Source: Pythium myriotylum (lineage: Eukaryota; Oomycota; Peronosporomycetes; Pythiales; Pythiaceae). From it: 64,000 bases of DNA. Both the position numbers and the translations under genes were made by a program. The notes below the pieces were generated by a model that did no database searches, had not been told where the DNA came from, and saw nothing but the letters and a program-made list of their open reading frames with translations. The stretch covers positions 1,676,501 to 1,740,500 of the forward strand of contig JALJCQ010000030.1 of NCBI GenBank assembly GCA_023091665.1, in the 5' to 3' direction. Below, piece by piece: positions 11,397 through 22,636 of this stretch; the first letter of the stretch is position 1, and each line of letters opens with the position of its first letter.

Positions 11397-11543
11397 CCAT
11401 AGACTCAGACTTTCTTGTTGAATAGAGACCCTGGGGTACAACTGTAGAACTGATTCTTCAATCCTTCGCCGCGAGGGGGTACGGGGCGGTAATCATGCCA
11501 TTCTGGATTCGGCGCAGTCGGCGGCCGACGACACTGTGGGGAA

Positions 11544-12398
11544 ATGGACGTGGTGGGCCCGACAGCAGATGCAGAGATGTCCACTGCAGTCGTGCGAGAG
11601 CAGCGCGCGGCGTTCATGCAGCTCTTGCGCGACGGTGTGCGAGCCAAGCTGACGGACACGAGTCCTGCCCAGCAGAGGGACGCGGCCTGGCAAGCGCTGG
11701 CATGGCGCAACGCGTACGCGCTGGACCCGTACTTTCAAGAAACAGTGTGCGGTAGGCAGTTGCGAATCAAACAGCTTCTTCAAGGGGAGCTCACGGGCTT
11801 CGGCACGGGGCTCACGGTCTGGCCCGCCGCGTGTTTGTTGCTCAAGCACCTGGAACACCGGTACGCGACCAAACGGGAAGATGCCAATCTACACGACAAG
11901 CTGTTCGTGGAACTTGGAAGTGGCACCGGTGCCGTCGGGATTGCGGCGGCCATGCTGGGGGCGGGGCGGGTTGTTGTCACAGACGTCCAAAAAGTATTGT
12001 TTCTGATGGAGGCAAACGCGAAGACTGCCCAGGAACTGAGTGGTGGGCACCTGCATATTGATGTCGAGCCGTACGAATGGGGCGCACCGCCTACTTCACG
12101 TCTCCTCCATGACGATGGGCGCCTGCCCGACGTTGTACTTGTGTCCGATTGCATTTTACCGCGACTCTACCCGATCGAGCCTCTTGTCGAAGCCCTTGAC
12201 ACGCTATGCGGACCGGACACGACAATCCTCATCAGTTACGAACCCCGATACTACGAGCAATTCGACCCCAAGACCAAGTTCTGGGAACTTCTCACGTCAA
12301 AGAACTTTGCGATCCGCGAGATTGATCCAGAAATGTACCATCCGCACTATCGAGCTGACGATATCGAAGTCTGGGAAGCACGACGACAAGTAGAATAA
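11544..12398 (+). CDS. METTL21-type protein-lysine methyltransferase
   Basis: Intronless, 284 aa. A seven-beta-strand SAM-dependent methyltransferase of family 16 (METTL21/VCP-KMT/CaM-KMT group). Visible marks are FGTGLTVWPAACLLLKHLE before the core, SAM-binding motif I VELGSGTGAVGIAAAMLGA near residue 130, an acidic post-I residue in VVVTDVQ, and the post-II segment PDVVLVSDCILPRLYPIEPL. The usual DxxY at that last place reads SDCI. The C-terminus has YHPHYRADDIEVWE. These enzymes methylate single lysines in chaperones, elongation factors or VCP; the substrate here cannot be predicted. The ATG at 11544 is the first in frame and lies 147 bp after the preceding stop; an internal Met follows at residue 12. 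Confidence 0.8.
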   Translation: MDVVGPTADAEMSTAVVREQRAAFMQLLRDGVRAKLTDTSPAQQRDAAWQALAWRNAYALDPYFQETVCGRQLRIKQLLQGELTGFGTGLTVWPAACLLLKHLEHRYATKREDANLHDKLFVELGSGTGAVGIAAAMLGAGRVVVTDVQKVLFLMEANAKTAQELSGGHLHIDVEPYEWGAPPTSRLLHDDGRLPDVVLVSDCILPRLYPIEPLVEALDTLCGPDTTILISYEPRYYEQFDPKTKFWELLTSKNFAIREIDPEMYHPHYRADDIEVWEARRQVE

Positions 12399-12505
12399 GT
12401 TTAATAATCCACGATGAGTTACACATGAAGTGGCATCTGTCAAAGTGAATCAAATGTACGATAATGTGCACTGTACAGTGTTATGGAGGATCCAAATCCG
12501 AACTC

Positions 12506-15500
12506 TTAGGAGTTGCTCTTCGTCTCGGTACTTGGCGCAGTTGCTTGCAGTGCGAGGCAGTGAAGTTCTTGATGTCGGGCAGATTCTGGCGGTACATTAA
12601 TATGGAGCGTTTCAAGATAGTGCTGGAGGCCTTCCGTTGATAGGAGTGAACACAAAACATCCACCTGTGCTTGGTTCTGGGACAATCGACTTGCTACTAG
12701 TGCTTCTTTTGAAATCTTGTGCGTCAATACCTCTTCATCATTGATGTCTCCATCACCAGAAAACCCGCCACTGATTAGCGCAGCGCCCCCATTTGCCATG
12801 GTCGGTATTGTATCTAGAGCCCCCTCGTGCATCGCTGTAATTGTTCTCTTGGCTGACTCCCGGGTTTCGTAGTCTTCGGACTCGAGCAATCGATCAAGTT
12901 GGAATGCATCGCTGTCAGTGAGAGAGCCGACGTTCACAAGATATTCCATCTGAGCACGCAGGATGATGAGATCCGACTGGTCTGATTGGGGAGACATCTT
13001 GCTTCGGGTTGGATCCGGGGAGAATGCTGACCTCTGAGCGCCAAAATTGAAGTAATTATTTACAGACGGGTAGAGAGTTGAATTGTTAGGTCCAATCAAG
13101 ACTTGATCGGACTGAGCAGAATTGGCGTAATTGAAGTATGACGTGTAACTTCTCCACCAACTTTCTTGGTCGACGTTAACATTCTCGTGGTTCTTTCGTG
13201 CCTCTTCTTCTTCCAACTCACGTAGAGTTCGAGCAGCTTCCGTGCTCACCCATTCCCAGAACATTGACCAAGATACCGGGCCGTCAAATCTGTCATCTTG
13301 CAAGACAGCCAAAACGCCTTGGTACCCGCTTTCCGAGACGGACCCAGAAGCTTCGTAAAGCTTGGAGATGATTGTGATGCAATCAGCCTTGTTTATCTCA
13401 CCCGAGCCACTGGGATCATACTCGTTGAAGAGGATCCTGGCTCCAAGTTCGAGTCGGTCGATCTGCTCTTTAGCGGCCATGTAGCTGGTGAAATAGGATG
13501 CGGTGTAGCCGGTATAAGCCTTGGAGCCAGCAAAGAAGCCCAGCATGCCACCAGCAATCGCTGCACCTGTTGCGGCGACGACACCAACCGGCCCGGTGAT
13601 ACCCACGCCAGTCCAGAATCCAACTGCAGAAGCGACGCTGTATGCTCCTAAGCTCGCGCCGGTCGCTGCAGCCGCGCCACTAGCAATGTGATGACCTGCC
13701 TTCAGCCTGAAGTCCCTCATCATTAAGCGCTCACTTGTTGCAGACACGACACCCAGGTTCTTCCGCTCACTTTGCTGTTGTCGGTAGTCATAGTAGTCCT
13801 TACCGATGTCAACGAGAATGGAGGCGATGGTTAACGGGGCAGCGACAGCACCTCCTAACTTCGTTGAGGCACGAGACATTCCTTTCGCAATAACGACACC
13901 AGCACCCGCACGAATCCCGCTATCTAGCGCTCCATCTTTGCCAGCCTTCACCAGGCTTAGAATACCTTCAGTTTTGTTACTCTTGTTGAGACCATATCGC
14001 TCAATAACACGTTCAGACAACATAATCCGCTTGTCTTCCATAGCGTTCTTGGCAGTCGTGAGCGCCTTATACGCACCTCGTTTGATATCCGACTTCAGAA
14101 TATACCCCACGCAAGACTGACCGTAGCGAATTACTGCGGACGACGACTCTGGGCGCCAATCCTCAATAGTCCCAAGGCCGAAGGGGGTCCATACGGCTGA
14201 TCCAACAGGGAACTCGATCAGCTCGTCGAGCTTGACAGGTTGAAGCTTGTCTTCTTCCGCGATGAAAGTGTTAGGGGGCAGTGGCTCTGGCTCTTCTTTT
14301 GATGAGAAATACGTTGCAACTTGTTCCGCCAAGTCAACGCAATCAAAAAATTCGTCTTCCGCAAATGCGTGCAGGCGCGCTTCTTCAAAGTCTGAGAGGC
14401 AATCGTAGAACTCATCGGCCATTATGTCATCCTCATCCTCAGTTCGAGATATGATGGCACTACTACTCTGGTCTCGAATGACCAACGACAACTCTTTATC
14501 GGCGGGAGAATTCTCCACCGTTGGTTGGTCCGGCTGGGCTGTAGAGTATCCTTGTTCACCTTCAATTCGTGCCGGGGTCTTATTTCGTTTCCGAGCACGG
14601 TGATCATGCATAAGAAGGAGCAAGTACTCTCCAGGCATTTTGCGAACAACCTCGGCTTGCATACTTCTCTTTGAGCTATCAGAGTACTGATTCCAGGCAG
14701 TCACCGCGAGCGCCACACTTGCTCCTACGACAACCGCACCACCAAGGACCGAGATAGTTCTCATACCGCTTCCAGCCGTGCCTCCATTTGCATTCTGGTT
14801 CGGCATCGCTGGAGCAGCGACATCGCCAGGAAGAACCTCGTCTGGCTGAACGAACATAATCTTCTCTTGTTGCTCCGCTCCAATCCCGACCTTGCGAATC
14901 ACCCGAACTCGATCTGGAGCGAACAAATTTTGGTGGTTGTTTGGAACGAGACCGTTGTTATTCATTAGTGGGTCGACGCGCCGTATCCGAGCCTGACCAA
15001 CAACGCTCGAACTAGATGAGGTAAAACGTGATGTCACTTGGGAAACAGCGCCAGTTGCGCCATCGAGCACATCGCGAAAAGTTGAAATCGCCTCATCAAG
15101 CGTCATTCCACCAACAGTACCTTCACGCACAAACTCTTCTGTCCAGCTTGGACCTTTGGCAAGGTGGGCGTCATACGCTGCTCGTGCCTCAGCATCTGAC
15201 AACACTTCATACGATTCAGCCAAAAGCTTGAACACTTGCTCGGCCATGTCCTTCTCACGAGGATTTACAGCACTCGACCAGCGGTCTGGATGCCACTTCA
15301 GGGCCAGATTCTTGTAAGCCGAGCGAATTTGGCGAGGCGTTGCGGTCTTCGATACTCCTAGCCGTTCGTAGTAATTCATGCTCTCATTGATCTGGATCGA
15401 TGTCGACCGACGCGCGATTGCATCAACGTATGCTGTCATCAAGTGCTGGAGAATAGAGTTCCCGGTAAGGGTTGTAGAAGCGGCATCTTCATCTCGGAGC

Positions 15501-16642
15501 TCACGCAAAACTGCGGCTGTATCGGAGAGGAGTTTATAGTCCTTGCTCTCTTTTTTCATAAAGAGATAGGTTCCGCACGGTGAATATTGGTAGTCGAGCT
15601 CTTCGATGACGTTTAGCTCTCGGAATTTCTGGAAGGTGCTCTGCAGAATATTAAGACTCATCGTGATGTAGGCAGAAGTCACCGATCCAATTCCGTTTCC
15701 AGTAGTCTTTTCGACCCCCATGCCCACGAAAACGCTTTGCATCTGCGCTGGAAGCAGTTTGAAAAGTCTCTTGGTCGCCTTTGTGATCGTCAGGAAGCGC
15801 TCAGTCGTCTTAGTCAACATAGCCGCCGATTGCGCGATATTGAGAATGCCGGGGATGCAGTCAAACTCGTTTACAAGCGTCACAAGTCTCTTGGTTAGTC
15901 CAAGTGGTTCCAAATATCCACATAAGCCATGCGAACTGATAAAAGGTGAGCCGAAGCCGACTGCCATGACATGTGGGAGTACGCGTTGCATCTCTTCGAT
16001 AGGAAAGTCGCGCCAAGGCTCTTGGTCGCTGATCGCCACTACCGCTGAACCCGTCGAGCGTTGGAGATCCTTTCTGCGAGCTTCAACGTCCTTTTTCTCC
16101 AGTATTTGGCGGACTTTCGAGGGAAGTTGCTGATAAACGAGCTCGCAGAGACCGAGCTGCGCAATACTTCCAGCAATCGAGTGGCCGCATAGCAGGAGAG
16201 TCTTGTTTCGCACGCGGGCTTGAGAGTATAGGGCGCCGAGGTCTAGCTGTTGCGCGCGCTTCCAGAAAGGCAAGTGGATGCGGGCGCCGCCGTAGCGGTA
16301 CACGTACGGCTGGGCTAGCGGCACTGTCGATCCCAGCACGGCCTCGACAATGTCGCCCGTGTTCGTCGCGCGCACGGCGCAGATGACGGCGCTCTCGGAC
16401 TCGACCACGACGACCTTGGCGTTGCATTCGATGGCCGGCAGCTGGAGCTGGTGGGGGAGCGGCGAGCTGCGGATGAACGCCTCGAGTTCTCGGCGCGCGG
16501 CGTCTCGCTCCGCCGCAGCGCTCGGCGCGTCGCCCGCGCGCGTGCTGGCGGCGAGCGCGGCGCAGAGCACGGCGGCGCTGAGCAGCTCCGTCTCGCTGGA
16601 GACCGCGCCGCACCACCAGGAGCCCGGCGCAACGTCGCGCAT
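12506..16642 (-). CDS. Lipase-like / DnaJ / EF-hand-like multidomain protein
   Basis: One exon. The first ATG in frame is at 16642, giving 1378 aa. The frame stays open to 16828 without an ATG, so a 5' exon is possible. Order of parts: an alpha/beta-hydrolase (class 3 lipase-like) region with the nucleophile elbow [11 protein letters not shown] near residue 153 and [15 protein letters not shown] after it. Then a complete J domain near 421-485 with the HPD motif in [10 protein letters not shown]. Then a hydrophobic helix near 627-650 ([19 protein letters not shown]). A long acidic stretch follows, then a Gly/Ala-rich hydrophobic stretch near 985-1045 and an EF-hand-like loop near 1072 ([16 protein letters not shown]). 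The J domain predicts Hsp70 partnership and the lipase part predicts esterase activity. The combination is unfamiliar and its role is unknown. Confidence 0.8.
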   Translation of the reverse strand: MRDVAPGSWWCGAVSSETELLSAAVLCAALAASTRAGDAPSAAAERDAARRELEAFIRSSPLPHQLQLPAIECNAKVVVVESESAVICAVRATNTGDIVEAVLGSTVPLAQPYVYRYGGARIHLPFWKRAQQLDLGALYSQARVRNKTLLLCGHSIAGSIAQLGLCELVYQQLPSKVRQILEKKDVEARRKDLQRSTGSAVVAISDQEPWRDFPIEEMQRVLPHVMAVGFGSPFISSHGLCGYLEPLGLTKRLVTLVNEFDCIPGILNIAQSAAMLTKTTERFLTITKATKRLFKLLPAQMQSVFVGMGVEKTTGNGIGSVTSAYITMSLNILQSTFQKFRELNVIEELDYQYSPCGTYLFMKKESKDYKLLSDTAAVLRELRDEDAASTTLTGNSILQHLMTAYVDAIARRSTSIQINESMNYYERLGVSKTATPRQIRSAYKNLALKWHPDRWSSAVNPREKDMAEQVFKLLAESYEVLSDAEARAAYDAHLAKGPSWTEEFVREGTVGGMTLDEAISTFRDVLDGATGAVSQVTSRFTSSSSSVVGQARIRRVDPLMNNNGLVPNNHQNLFAPDRVRVIRKVGIGAEQQEKIMFVQPDEVLPGDVAAPAMPNQNANGGTAGSGMRTISVLGGAVVVGASVALAVTAWNQYSDSSKRSMQAEVVRKMPGEYLLLLMHDHRARKRNKTPARIEGEQGYSTAQPDQPTVENSPADKELSLVIRDQSSSAIISRTEDEDDIMADEFYDCLSDFEEARLHAFAEDEFFDCVDLAEQVATYFSSKEEPEPLPPNTFIAEEDKLQPVKLDELIEFPVGSAVWTPFGLGTIEDWRPESSSAVIRYGQSCVGYILKSDIKRGAYKALTTAKNAMEDKRIMLSERVIERYGLNKSNKTEGILSLVKAGKDGALDSGIRAGAGVVIAKGMSRASTKLGGAVAAPLTIASILVDIGKDYYDYRQQQSERKNLGVVSATSERLMMRDFRLKAGHHIASGAAAATGASLGAYSVASAVGFWTGVGITGPVGVVAATGAAIAGGMLGFFAGSKAYTGYTASYFTSYMAAKEQIDRLELGARILFNEYDPSGSGEINKADCITIISKLYEASGSVSESGYQGVLAVLQDDRFDGPVSWSMFWEWVSTEAARTLRELEEEEARKNHENVNVDQESWWRSYTSYFNYANSAQSDQVLIGPNNSTLYPSVNNYFNFGAQRSAFSPDPTRSKMSPQSDQSDLIILRAQMEYLVNVGSLTDSDAFQLDRLLESEDYETRESAKRTITAMHEGALDTIPTMANGGAALISGGFSGDGDINDEEVLTHKISKEALVASRLSQNQAQVDVLCSLLSTEGLQHYLETLHINVPPESARHQELHCLALQATAPSTETKSNS

Positions 16643-16893
16643 CTTGTTCTCGTCGAAGTGAACGAGAAGCGTGACACGCCCTGGCGGAAAGGCAACGTCA
16701 GACTCAGACTCAGAGTCCCCAGCCGAAGAGCCATTGGGCAAGGCGGAGGTGGTTGGATTGGGACAGAGGGGGGTACTATTAAGCCAGAGGTCGCGGAGCG
16801 AGGGGGCACAATAGCGGAGAAGCCACAAAAAGGCTCGTGAGAAGCTCCTTTGTGAATGGCGACGAGCGGACGCTCGTCAGTATTGTTGAGGCC
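16643..16893. promoter_or_regulatory. Divergent promoter region, lipase-DnaJ / TYW gene
   Basis: 251 bp between the two first ATGs. Both flanking frames are open well into it: the minus frame to 16828, and the plus frame to a GTG at 16837. The true start codons or 5' exons may therefore lie inside. Confidence 0.45.
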
Positions 16894-19800
16894 ATGTACA
16901 CGACGGCGGCGTTCGACCAGCTCAAGCGCGAGTCGCTGCGCAAGTTGCGCGACATGGAGGACAAGAGCCCGAAGGGAAGCGTGGATGAGCCCATAGTCGA
17001 TATGATCCGCATGATCAATGACCACCCCAACTACGTACGTGTCCCACCATGACCGCGGCTGGTAATAGCTCGCGCTCATCTTATTCCGCAGGTCACTAGC
17101 AGCTCTTGCTCCGGACGTATTGCCGTGTTTCGCGGTGTTCCTGCAGGCAGCGCACCACTCGTGGACGCCCAGGAGGCCGCGACGAGCAATGGCACGTCAG
17201 ACCACCTAATCACCAAAGGTGGCAAGTGGCTTCTTGCGGAGCACGCAACAGTCACGATCGATCAACTGCGCGAAGCTTTAGCGCCGTCCACGGATGAACC
17301 CGCTGTAGCTAGCAACATGGTCATCTTTAAGCACGAGCCGTTCATTATGCACGTCGTCTGTCGCGATGTTGACGCGGCGAAGGAGCTGCTTCAATGTGGT
17401 ATTTCGTGCGGGTTCCGCGAATCAGGCATCGTCGTGGGCAACAAGAAAATCATGTGCGCGATTCGCACGACGGCCAATGCAATGGAGGTCCCTCTTGGCC
17501 GTAACGTCGACCAGATCCTCGTCAACGATACGTATTTGGAATGGCTACTTGACATCGCCAACGAAAAGTTCGTCGCAAACCGCAAAAAAACAGATCAGCT
17601 CTGTGCCGCATTCTCGAAACGTTTTGTGGAAAGTCCGCAACCGGTAGGTGATACAAGCGTTATGCCTGGTCGCCCGGCTCCTCTCAAGCGCGCATTGAGC
17701 ACCGTCTCTCTCCGTCGCTGTCGTGCGATCCCGAGCTCAGAGGCTGGGCGGCTGCTCCAGCGTGTTGGGCACTCAAGTGTGCAGTACAACGGAGACGTGT
17801 ACATTTTTGGTGGTCAGGGTCAAACTGCTTCAGGCACCTCGTCAAGACTCTCGGATCTAGTTGTGGTGTCCTCCAGCGATGACGAACATTGCTGTCGCAC
17901 AATCGAAGCCTCTGGCGAGGTACCTTCTCCGCGGATGCATCACTCCTCGGTCATCGTCGGCAGCAGAATGGTTGTCTTTGGTGGTCGTGCGGGGCCACTG
18001 AACTGCTTCAACGATGTTCATGCGTTTGACATAGCAACGCAGACTTGGTCACAGGTTGCCGTGGATGGTGTCGTTTTCCCGGCCGCCCGTTGGAAGCACT
18101 CGTGCAGTGTCGGTACGTTGACTGGGGCTAAGTTGGTCCGTGCTGGATTCTCACATTGATCATGCTGTAGTCGGTACAACTATGTACATCTATGGTGGTC
18201 GCAACGCTTCAAAAGTCTTCGACGACCTTTTTGCTTTGGACTTGTCAGCGGATAATCCAGCTTGGCGAAAGATCGGTACGTCCAGCACGCTCTCAGATGC
18301 TCCTCGCAAAGACCTCATTGATCTGTTCCTTAGAATGCGAAGAAGTCCCAGCAGCTCGCTTTGATCACGTTGGGGTGGCAATCGCTGCTTCAAAGCAACT
18401 CTTTGTGTGGGGTGGCCTTGCATCGCTGGACGAGACCTCATGCGCTGACGCAAAGCGCCGCGATATCTTTTGGCTGTTTGACACTGAGAAGTGCAAGTGG
18501 GAACAACGAGTCATAAAAAATGCGGACAAAGGTCCCATTGCCGGATTGTTCGGAGCTGCTGCATGTGCTGTGGATGGCGGATCGCACGTAATTGTGTGTG
18601 GGGGGACGAGCGCAAGCAGCACGACTGAGAATAGCAAAAATTCTCCGCAGAAGATATACTCCCTGAGCACCTCGACCATGGAGTGGCAGCTGCTCGGTGC
18701 GATTGATAACAGCAACAGTAGCAGCAGTGATCACCATGCACGGGCGGCGTTGGTCTATTCCACAGGTACATGGCTTCCGGGTCGAAGCGAACTGCTCGTG
18801 GTCGGAGGCGGCTTCCAAGTGTTTGGATTCGGGCAGTGCTACTCGTCGTCTTTCGCATGCGAACTTGTAGTCGTCCACAAGAACGGATCAGCAGGAGCGA
18901 CAACGAGTCCGTTGTCATCGATTCAAGAGAGCGAGTCAGCCCCAAACTCCGCAGCTTCAGATACTGCAATGGTTGTCCCTCTTGATGTGACGCGCCCTCT
19001 CGGTGTATTGGCAGAGAAGTCACAAGTAAAAGCTGTGAAAACGCTCCTGGAGGAGGCAAGAGTCTATGACAAATCGCGTCGCGTGCATGTTGTCCCGGAG
19101 CGTCACCTCAGTGGGTCCACCAGTCCCGCGTTCCTGTTGCCTGTCACACCCGAATTTGCAAGTGTTCGGACGACACGTCCCGAGTTCGAATGCCTTGAGG
19201 TTCTGGTTGATGAGGATTCGTACGGGAACAAGTTTGGCAAAGCCACAGGCTCGAACCGCAATGATTTGGTGCGCCTTACTATCGAGAATTTCGCCAAACT
19301 TCACGCTCTGCCTGACAGTGTGGTGGCAGCAATTCCAGAGCGGTACGAGTTCGTGAGCGACGTGCTGCTCGTTCCACGTGCAACGTTCCTTGAACCCGAA
19401 TGGACCCCCATTGCTAAGAAAATGTGGGCTGCCGTCTGTCAGGCGATAACCCCCCGATTGTCTCGCGTCGCGCGCAAGGATTTCATCGACGCTGGTGAAA
19501 AGCGCCAAAGTCGAGTCGAACTGTTGTACGTTGACGTCCCTTCCATTCATTCTTCGCGCCCAAGTCAACACGGATGGGTTGAAGTGCGCGAGAACGGCAT
19601 CACGTACGGCTGGGACTTAACCAAGGTCATGTTCTCGTCGGGTAACGTCACTGAGAAGGCTCGCATGGCCACCATCGGCTGTGAAGGCGAGGTCATCGTC
19701 GACCTGTTCTGTGGCATCGGTTATTACGTCGTGCCTTTCCTCGTCCATGGCGGTGCCGCTTTTGTGCATGCGTGTGAGTGGAACCCTGACTCGGTCGACG

Positions 19801-20183
19801 CGCTCCGGTACAACCTCTCACGCAACCACGTCGCCCACAAATGCCAAATCTACGAAGGTGACAATCAAATCCACGCCCCGTCCATCGGTGCTGTCGCTGA
19901 CCGAGTGAATCTGGGGCTTTTGCCCACGAGCGAAAAAGCATGGCCGCTTGCGGCGCAAGTGCTCAAACCCGAGGGCGGGTGGATGCACGTGCACGACAAC
20001 GTGGCCGTCGAAAACCGTGAGACGTGGGAGCAGCATGTTATCTCGAGCATCGAGAGTTTGGGCCTACAACACGGGAAGCGTTGGCGAGTCACCTGCGAAC
20101 ATGTTGAGAAGGTCAAGTCGTACGCACCGAAAGTCTACCACCTTGTCGCGGATATCAAGTGCGTAGCCATTCAAGAAGACTGA
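16894..20183 (+). CDS. TYW3-kelch-TYW2 fusion, tRNA wybutosine synthesis
   Basis: Exons 16894-17034, 17092-18112, 18171-18275 and 18334-20183, with introns of 57, 58 and 58 bp; 1038 aa. Wybutosine is the hypermodified guanosine 3' of the tRNA-Phe anticodon. Residues 1-200 are TYW3-like: SPKGSVDEPIVDMI, TSSSCSGRIAV, and HVVCRDVDAAKELL through LEVP-like MEVPLGRN. Next come about six kelch-like repeats, each with a Gly-Gly (YIFGGQ, VVFGGR, YIYGGR, FVWGGL, IVCGGT, LVVGGG). The last third is a Met-10+/TYW2 domain, with VDLFCGIGYYVVPFLVHGG for SAM binding, ACEWNPDSVDALRYNL and YEGDNQ. Plants encode a similar TYW2/TYW3 fusion. TYW2 transfers the aminocarboxypropyl group and TYW3 is a methyltransferase, so one polypeptide would cover two pathway steps. 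Confidence 0.88.
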
Positions 20184-20335
20184 TCCTGGGGCTGCAAGAA
20201 TGTTCGACGATAAATAGAATGTCTATTCTCGAATTTTGCGAATTGATAGTACCCCCATGGGTCCTTAAAACCACAACAGAGCTTTCGGCCAAGCAGTCGT
20301 TGACACGGAAGTTGCAGAGAACAGCGGCGACGACG

Positions 20336-22575
20336 ATGGCCCGAGTGACACGGATGTTGGCGCAGATGCGCGCGCAGGCCACGCGTGCAACGAGTGCCGT
20401 CGTAGCCACTAATGGCAGCCTCACAACTGGAGCTCAGCGCGCTGCGCAGGTGAGGAGACGCGAAACCTCATGGCCAGATCCTTCGCATTGTTCCTGAGAT
20501 CTGGTGTTTCACAGGGAGCTGTTTCGACCTCCCAGTTGCATCCACGACCTCGTGCGAACAGTTCGCTGCCGCTTGCAATCGCGGCAGCTGCAGGCGCATT
20601 CACTGCTGCCGTGGTGGCGACGAATAACGCGCGCAACGAAGAATCCGGTGATAAGGTGTGGTTTGCATGCTGTGATTTCTCGCCCTTGGTCGAGCTGATG
20701 AAGAGGGTTTCATTCGTGGATCAGGCTCTAGAATACGCACAGGTGGTCGAGCTACTGCGTGAACAAGTCTCTGAGTTCCGCGCGACACTGAAGAGTACCG
20801 AGTCGCGGATCCCTAAATCTTATCCCATTCAGAAAATCGCGATCTCACGGACTCACGCTCCGAATGGGGTCTCAACTATTCGTGTCGAGTTTGTATGCCC
20901 TCCATTCGTTGATCAAGAAGCCGTCTTGGGTCGATTTTTGCTTGGTCTGCAAAAGATGAAGGGTCGTAACACATCACCCATTGAAGTCGTCGCTGTGCAG
21001 GGCGGCGAAGCAGACAACAAGTCAATCGTGGAGTCGTACGATCAGCCATCCGTGAATTTCTTGTACTCGAGTGGTCACGGCTCCTTCCAGTTTCTGCGCG
21101 ACACGTCAATGCAGGGCAACAAAGGCACCAAGTTTGTCTTCTACAAAGACGAGTCATTGACCCCGAGTGAGGTCGAGGCCGTCGTAGACGCGTACAAGGA
21201 GCTGTACTCGTATCCGAATGTACACGCGTTTTTCAAGTATGAGCGTGACCAGACGCGGCGTAAAGTGCTCGTGGACCGTGGACCGAGTTCTCCGAAAGTT
21301 AACGGACAGCCCGGATCAAAGGTAAGCGTCATTGGTGTCGTAGCAACTTAGCGTGGGGGCGATCCTCATGGAATCTGTTCTAATAGGAGGAAGCTATCCA
21401 GCAATTGCAAGGGCTCGGCATCGATGTTTACGAGCCTATTGACAATGAAGACTCACTCAACTGGGACAGCCTGGTACGGAACAATCTAGCTGTGCTCGTG
21501 CCAATGGACCTGTTTAACGACGATACCGCTGTCTTAGGCCGGCTACGAGGAAGTCAAATTAGAGATTGAAGACACTGTTGTTCTTGCTCTGCAAAATCCT
21601 GAACTGTACGACCAGATCGCGCGGAAGACTCGTGCCAGATACGAGAGCAACCGCCCCAGAGCTGTACTGTTTGAGGGCCCCCCCGGGACTGGCAAAACCC
21701 TCAGCGCACGGATTATCGCGCAGCAAGCAGGCATTCCAATGATTCATATTCCAATCGAAAGTGTTGTGTCAAAGTGGTATGGTGATAGTGAGAAGAAGAT
21801 GTCGGCGATCTTTGATGCCTGCGAGAAATTCGACGGCGCAATTATCTTCATTGATGAGGTTTGTCTGGACTGATGTACTGTACTCCTTCATTGGGTCAAA
21901 AGCTGATCGTATTTGGTACCGAAGATTGATGCTCTAGCTGGTGATCGTTCTGGTGGCACGATGCATGAGGCGTCTCGTCGAATCTTGTCGGTACTCTTAC
22001 AAAAAGTCGAAGGATTTGCCTCAGCGAAGAAGACTACTGTGGTGTGCGCAACTAACCGGTATGTGTTGGCAAGGTTGAGAAGATCGACATTTAAGCTGAA
22101 TGGGTTAAAAAAAAACGCATGTAGGAAGCAAGACCTGGACTCTGCTTTGATAAGTCGCTTCGACTTGAGTATTCGATACGAGCTTCCCAACGAGCGCACG
22201 CGGCGTGCAGTATTCGCAAGGTACAAGCTCTGATTCAGGAGGTACTCAATGAAGTACTGATCTTCCTTGAGCGATCTAGATATGCTCAACAGCTCAACGA
22301 AGAGGATCTTGCCCAGCTTGCTGGAATATCGAGCGGACTATCGTGTAGAGACATCAAAGAGGTTTGTCTTTCTGCCTGGTGATTACCATGAGCATCTGAA
22401 CTGATGCTATGTATGCCAGATATGTGAGTATGCCGAGCGAAAGTGGGCGTCAAAACTGCTTAAAAAAGAAGTCACAGACGATTTGCCTCCTCTCGTTGCG
22501 TATATGGATGCAACGAAGGTGCATGCAATGGGAGTTACCTCGCAAGGGCCTCGAGCCGAAGTTTTCGAAGCATAA
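20336..22575 (+). CDS. Mitochondrial-type AAA ATPase
   Basis: Nine exons: 20336-20449, 20515-20655, 20725-21321, 21387-21473, 21538-21858, 21925-22058, 22125-22220, 22280-22361 and 22420-22575. Phases close throughout, giving 575 aa. The second intron (20656-20724) is 3n and stop-free. The first 38 residues are rich in Arg, Ala and Thr, like a mitochondrial presequence. A hydrophobic segment (LPLAIAAAAGAFTAAVVA) follows. A single AAA module occupies the C-terminal half: Walker A GPPGTGKT, pore loop VVSKWYGDSEKK, Walker B GAIIFIDEIDALAGDR, sensor VVCATNRKQDLD and the arginine in LISRFD. No protease domain follows, so it is not an FtsH type. The middle region matches nothing I know. Probably an inner-membrane or matrix unfoldase; substrate unknown. 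Confidence 0.82.
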
Positions 22576-22636
22576 GATAGATGATGGATAAAGGGATTAT
22601 CGCTAGAATGTTGCTTCGCTTCCTGGTTTTGACTGC

